From Haliea sp041746975 (lineage in GTDB: Bacteria > Pseudomonadota > Gammaproteobacteria > Pseudomonadales > Halieaceae): a stretch of 22,164 bases of DNA. The stretch spans positions 1-22,164 of the forward strand of contig JBGTGB010000074.1 of the NCBI GenBank assembly GCA_041746975.1. Direction: 5' to 3'. A program made the translations under genes and the position numbers. Each line of letters opens with the position of its first letter. Position 1 is the first letter of the stretch. The notes below the pieces were generated by a model. That model saw only the letters and a list, made by a program, of their open reading frames with translations, had not been told where the DNA came from and did not search any database. Of the stretch, positions 20,958-22,164 are shown in pieces.

Positions 20958-22136
20958 GTGACTCGACACACTCTGGAGGTTGCGGACATCTTCCGCGACC
21001 ATGGCGCAGCGTGGCGCCAAGAACAGGCCGGACATCTCAGCCTTGGACAACTCAAGGTGATGTCAGCCATCGAACGCTGTCGGTGTGCCGCGCTCGGTGG
21101 CCACCGGCTGTGCTGTGAGGGCTGCGGCACCACGCAGATCGCCTACAACTCCTGCCGCAATCGGCACTGCCCCAAGTGTCAGGCGGGAGCGGCTCATCGC
21201 TGGCTGGAAGATCGCCAGGCAGAGTTGCTGCCGGTCGACTACTACCATGTGGTGTTCACCGTGCCCGCACCCATCAGTGACATCGCCTATCAGAACAAGG
21301 CCGTGATCTACGCGATCCTGTTCAAAGCCGCAGCCGAGACCCTGCTCACGATTGCCGCGGACCCGAAGCATCTTGGGGCGCATATTGGTGTCACCGCCGT
21401 CCTGCACAGTTGGGGATCGGCATTGACTCACCACCCCCACATCCATTGCATCGTACCGGGCGGCGGCGTGTCACTGGACGGTGAACGCTGGGTGGCGTGT
21501 CGACCTGGGTTCTTTCTGCCTGTGCGGGTCCTGTCCCGACTGTTCCGGCGCCGCTTTCTGGAGCGACTCATAGATGCTCATCGCGACGGGAAGCTCGCCT
21601 TCTTCGGGCAACATCAAGCACTTGCCGAGACGGGCGCCTTCGCCGATTTCCTCAAGCCACTGCGCCAGATCGACTGGGTCGTGTATGCCAAACGTCCATT
21701 CGCTGGCCCAGAGGCCGTACTGAACTATCTATCCCGCTACACCCATCGCGTGGCCATCGCCAACAGCCGCCTGATTACCTGTAATGAGCGCGGGGTTACC
21801 TTCAAGTGGAAAGACTACCGCGCTAAAGGTCGAACCCGGCACAAGACCATGACGCTCAGCACCGGCGAGTTTATCCGTCGCTTCCTCATCCACGTTCTGC
21901 CCAGCGGCTTTCACCGGATACGACATTACGGATTCTTCGCGAATCAGGGTCGCGCCAGGCAACGGGGCCGTATTCGGAAGCTCCTGTCGCTACCACCGAC
22001 AATCAACCCCCCACCGGATCCTCAACCCCCTGTCGCAGCCATCTATGTGTGTAAGTCCTGCGGTGCGTCGATGATGATCATTGAGACGGTCCCGCCAGAT
22101 CACCCCGTGCGGGCACCGCCGGGACACACGCCATGA
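20958..22136 (+). CDS. IS91-family HUH transposase
   Basis: A 392-residue Y2-type transposase. The N-terminal zinc-binding domain has Cys/His pairs in HRLCCEGCGTTQIAYNSCRN and RHCPKCQ. The HUH motif is HPHIHCIV near residues 155-162. Two tyrosines lie in LNYLSRYTHRVAI, matching the YxxxY of rolling-circle transposases. A further CKSCG zinc-ribbon-like pair occurs near the C-terminus. The protein nicks and joins single-stranded DNA at the element ends. The GTG at 20958 follows the recombinase stop by 12 bp. Length and motifs are complete. The C-terminus ends in a proline-rich tail. Confidence 0.94.
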   Translation: MTRHTLEVADIFRDHGAAWRQEQAGHLSLGQLKVMSAIERCRCAALGGHRLCCEGCGTTQIAYNSCRNRHCPKCQAGAAHRWLEDRQAELLPVDYYHVVFTVPAPISDIAYQNKAVIYAILFKAAAETLLTIAADPKHLGAHIGVTAVLHSWGSALTHHPHIHCIVPGGGVSLDGERWVACRPGFFLPVRVLSRLFRRRFLERLIDAHRDGKLAFFGQHQALAETGAFADFLKPLRQIDWVVYAKRPFAGPEAVLNYLSRYTHRVAIANSRLITCNERGVTFKWKDYRAKGRTRHKTMTLSTGEFIRRFLIHVLPSGFHRIRHYGFFANQGRARQRGRIRKLLSLPPTINPPPDPQPPVAAIYVCKSCGASMMIIETVPPDHPVRAPPGHTP

Positions 22137-22164
22137 ACAACAGTTTATCGATAACAACAGTTCG

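Larger units (their letters stand above)
19932..22164 (+). mobile_element. IS91-like element with accessory tyrosine recombinase (left end uncertain, right end beyond or near window edge)
   Basis: Two tandem genes, a tyrosine recombinase and a Y2/HUH transposase, form the module found in a branch of IS91-family elements that move by rolling-circle replication. The left end lies somewhere between the DUF2306 start and 20061; the nested inverted repeat is my marker for it. After the transposase stop a palindrome TTATCGATAA (22145-22154) may be part of the oriIS end, and the window stops at CAGTTCG. I cannot define either terminus. Confidence 0.6.

Overview
The window looks like chromosomal DNA of a Gram-negative gammaproteobacterium. 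It has a TonB-dependent receptor, Pseudomonas-style REP palindromes and GC-rich coding sequence on the left. It then passes into a patchwork of small, AT-richer accessory genes on the right. I cannot name the genus; marine Halieaceae-like bacteria are one inference from the mix of lipid and steroid-type catabolic genes.

Region 1 (1-12100) is a catabolic island. A broken-off alpha/beta hydrolase (HSL type) and an acyl-CoA ligase read rightward. After a REP doublet, a long leftward run reads in transcription order: an EthD-domain protein, a BaiE-like NTF2-fold dehydratase, two overlapping short-chain dehydrogenases (SDRs), a TonB-dependent receptor, two more SDRs and a DMT/EamA transporter. A divergent TetR regulator faces this run. 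The intergenic space holds a perfect 16-bp palindrome sitting exactly in the -35/-10 spacer of the leftward promoter, and a second copy of its core over the start of the regulator's own promoter. Together the genes suggest uptake of a hydrophobic ring compound or ester across the outer membrane, hydrolysis, CoA activation, alcohol/ketone interconversion and dehydration. A steroid- or bile-acid-like substrate is my best guess, resting mainly on the BaiE-like gene and on one SDR that resembles 3-alpha/20-beta-hydroxysteroid dehydrogenase. A second SnoaL-like gene, a DUF1993 gene and a truncated periplasmic sensor follow.

Region 2 (about 12740-19900) looks like an integron-type gene-cassette array with no integrase in view. 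All genes point left, several stop codons fall inside attC-like sites, and one attC (13300-13357) is close to textbook form. Its cargo, in cassette order from right to left, is: a DUF2306 membrane protein; a two-gene unit with a caspase/CHAT-like protein and a small partner; a ParDE toxin-antitoxin pair; a HicAB pair with a tiny membrane protein behind it; a GNAT acetyltransferase; an orphan BrnA-like antitoxin; and a GNAT fragment cut off at the array edge. A complete-looking group II intron (14876-16862) interrupts the start of the HicAB cassette. It sits exactly within a roughly 25-bp motif that occurs twice more, uninterrupted, right after other attC-like sites.

Region 3 (about 19930 to the end) is the left part of an IS91-like mobile element. 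It encodes a tyrosine recombinase and, 12 bp further on, an HUH (Y2) transposase with an N-terminal zinc finger. The window ends just after the transposase.

The strongest candidate for an undescribed system is the caspase-like two-gene cassette (17901-18915). Next are the HicAB plus membrane-protein cassette and the BaiE/SDR/TonB island. No tRNA, rRNA or CRISPR array was seen.
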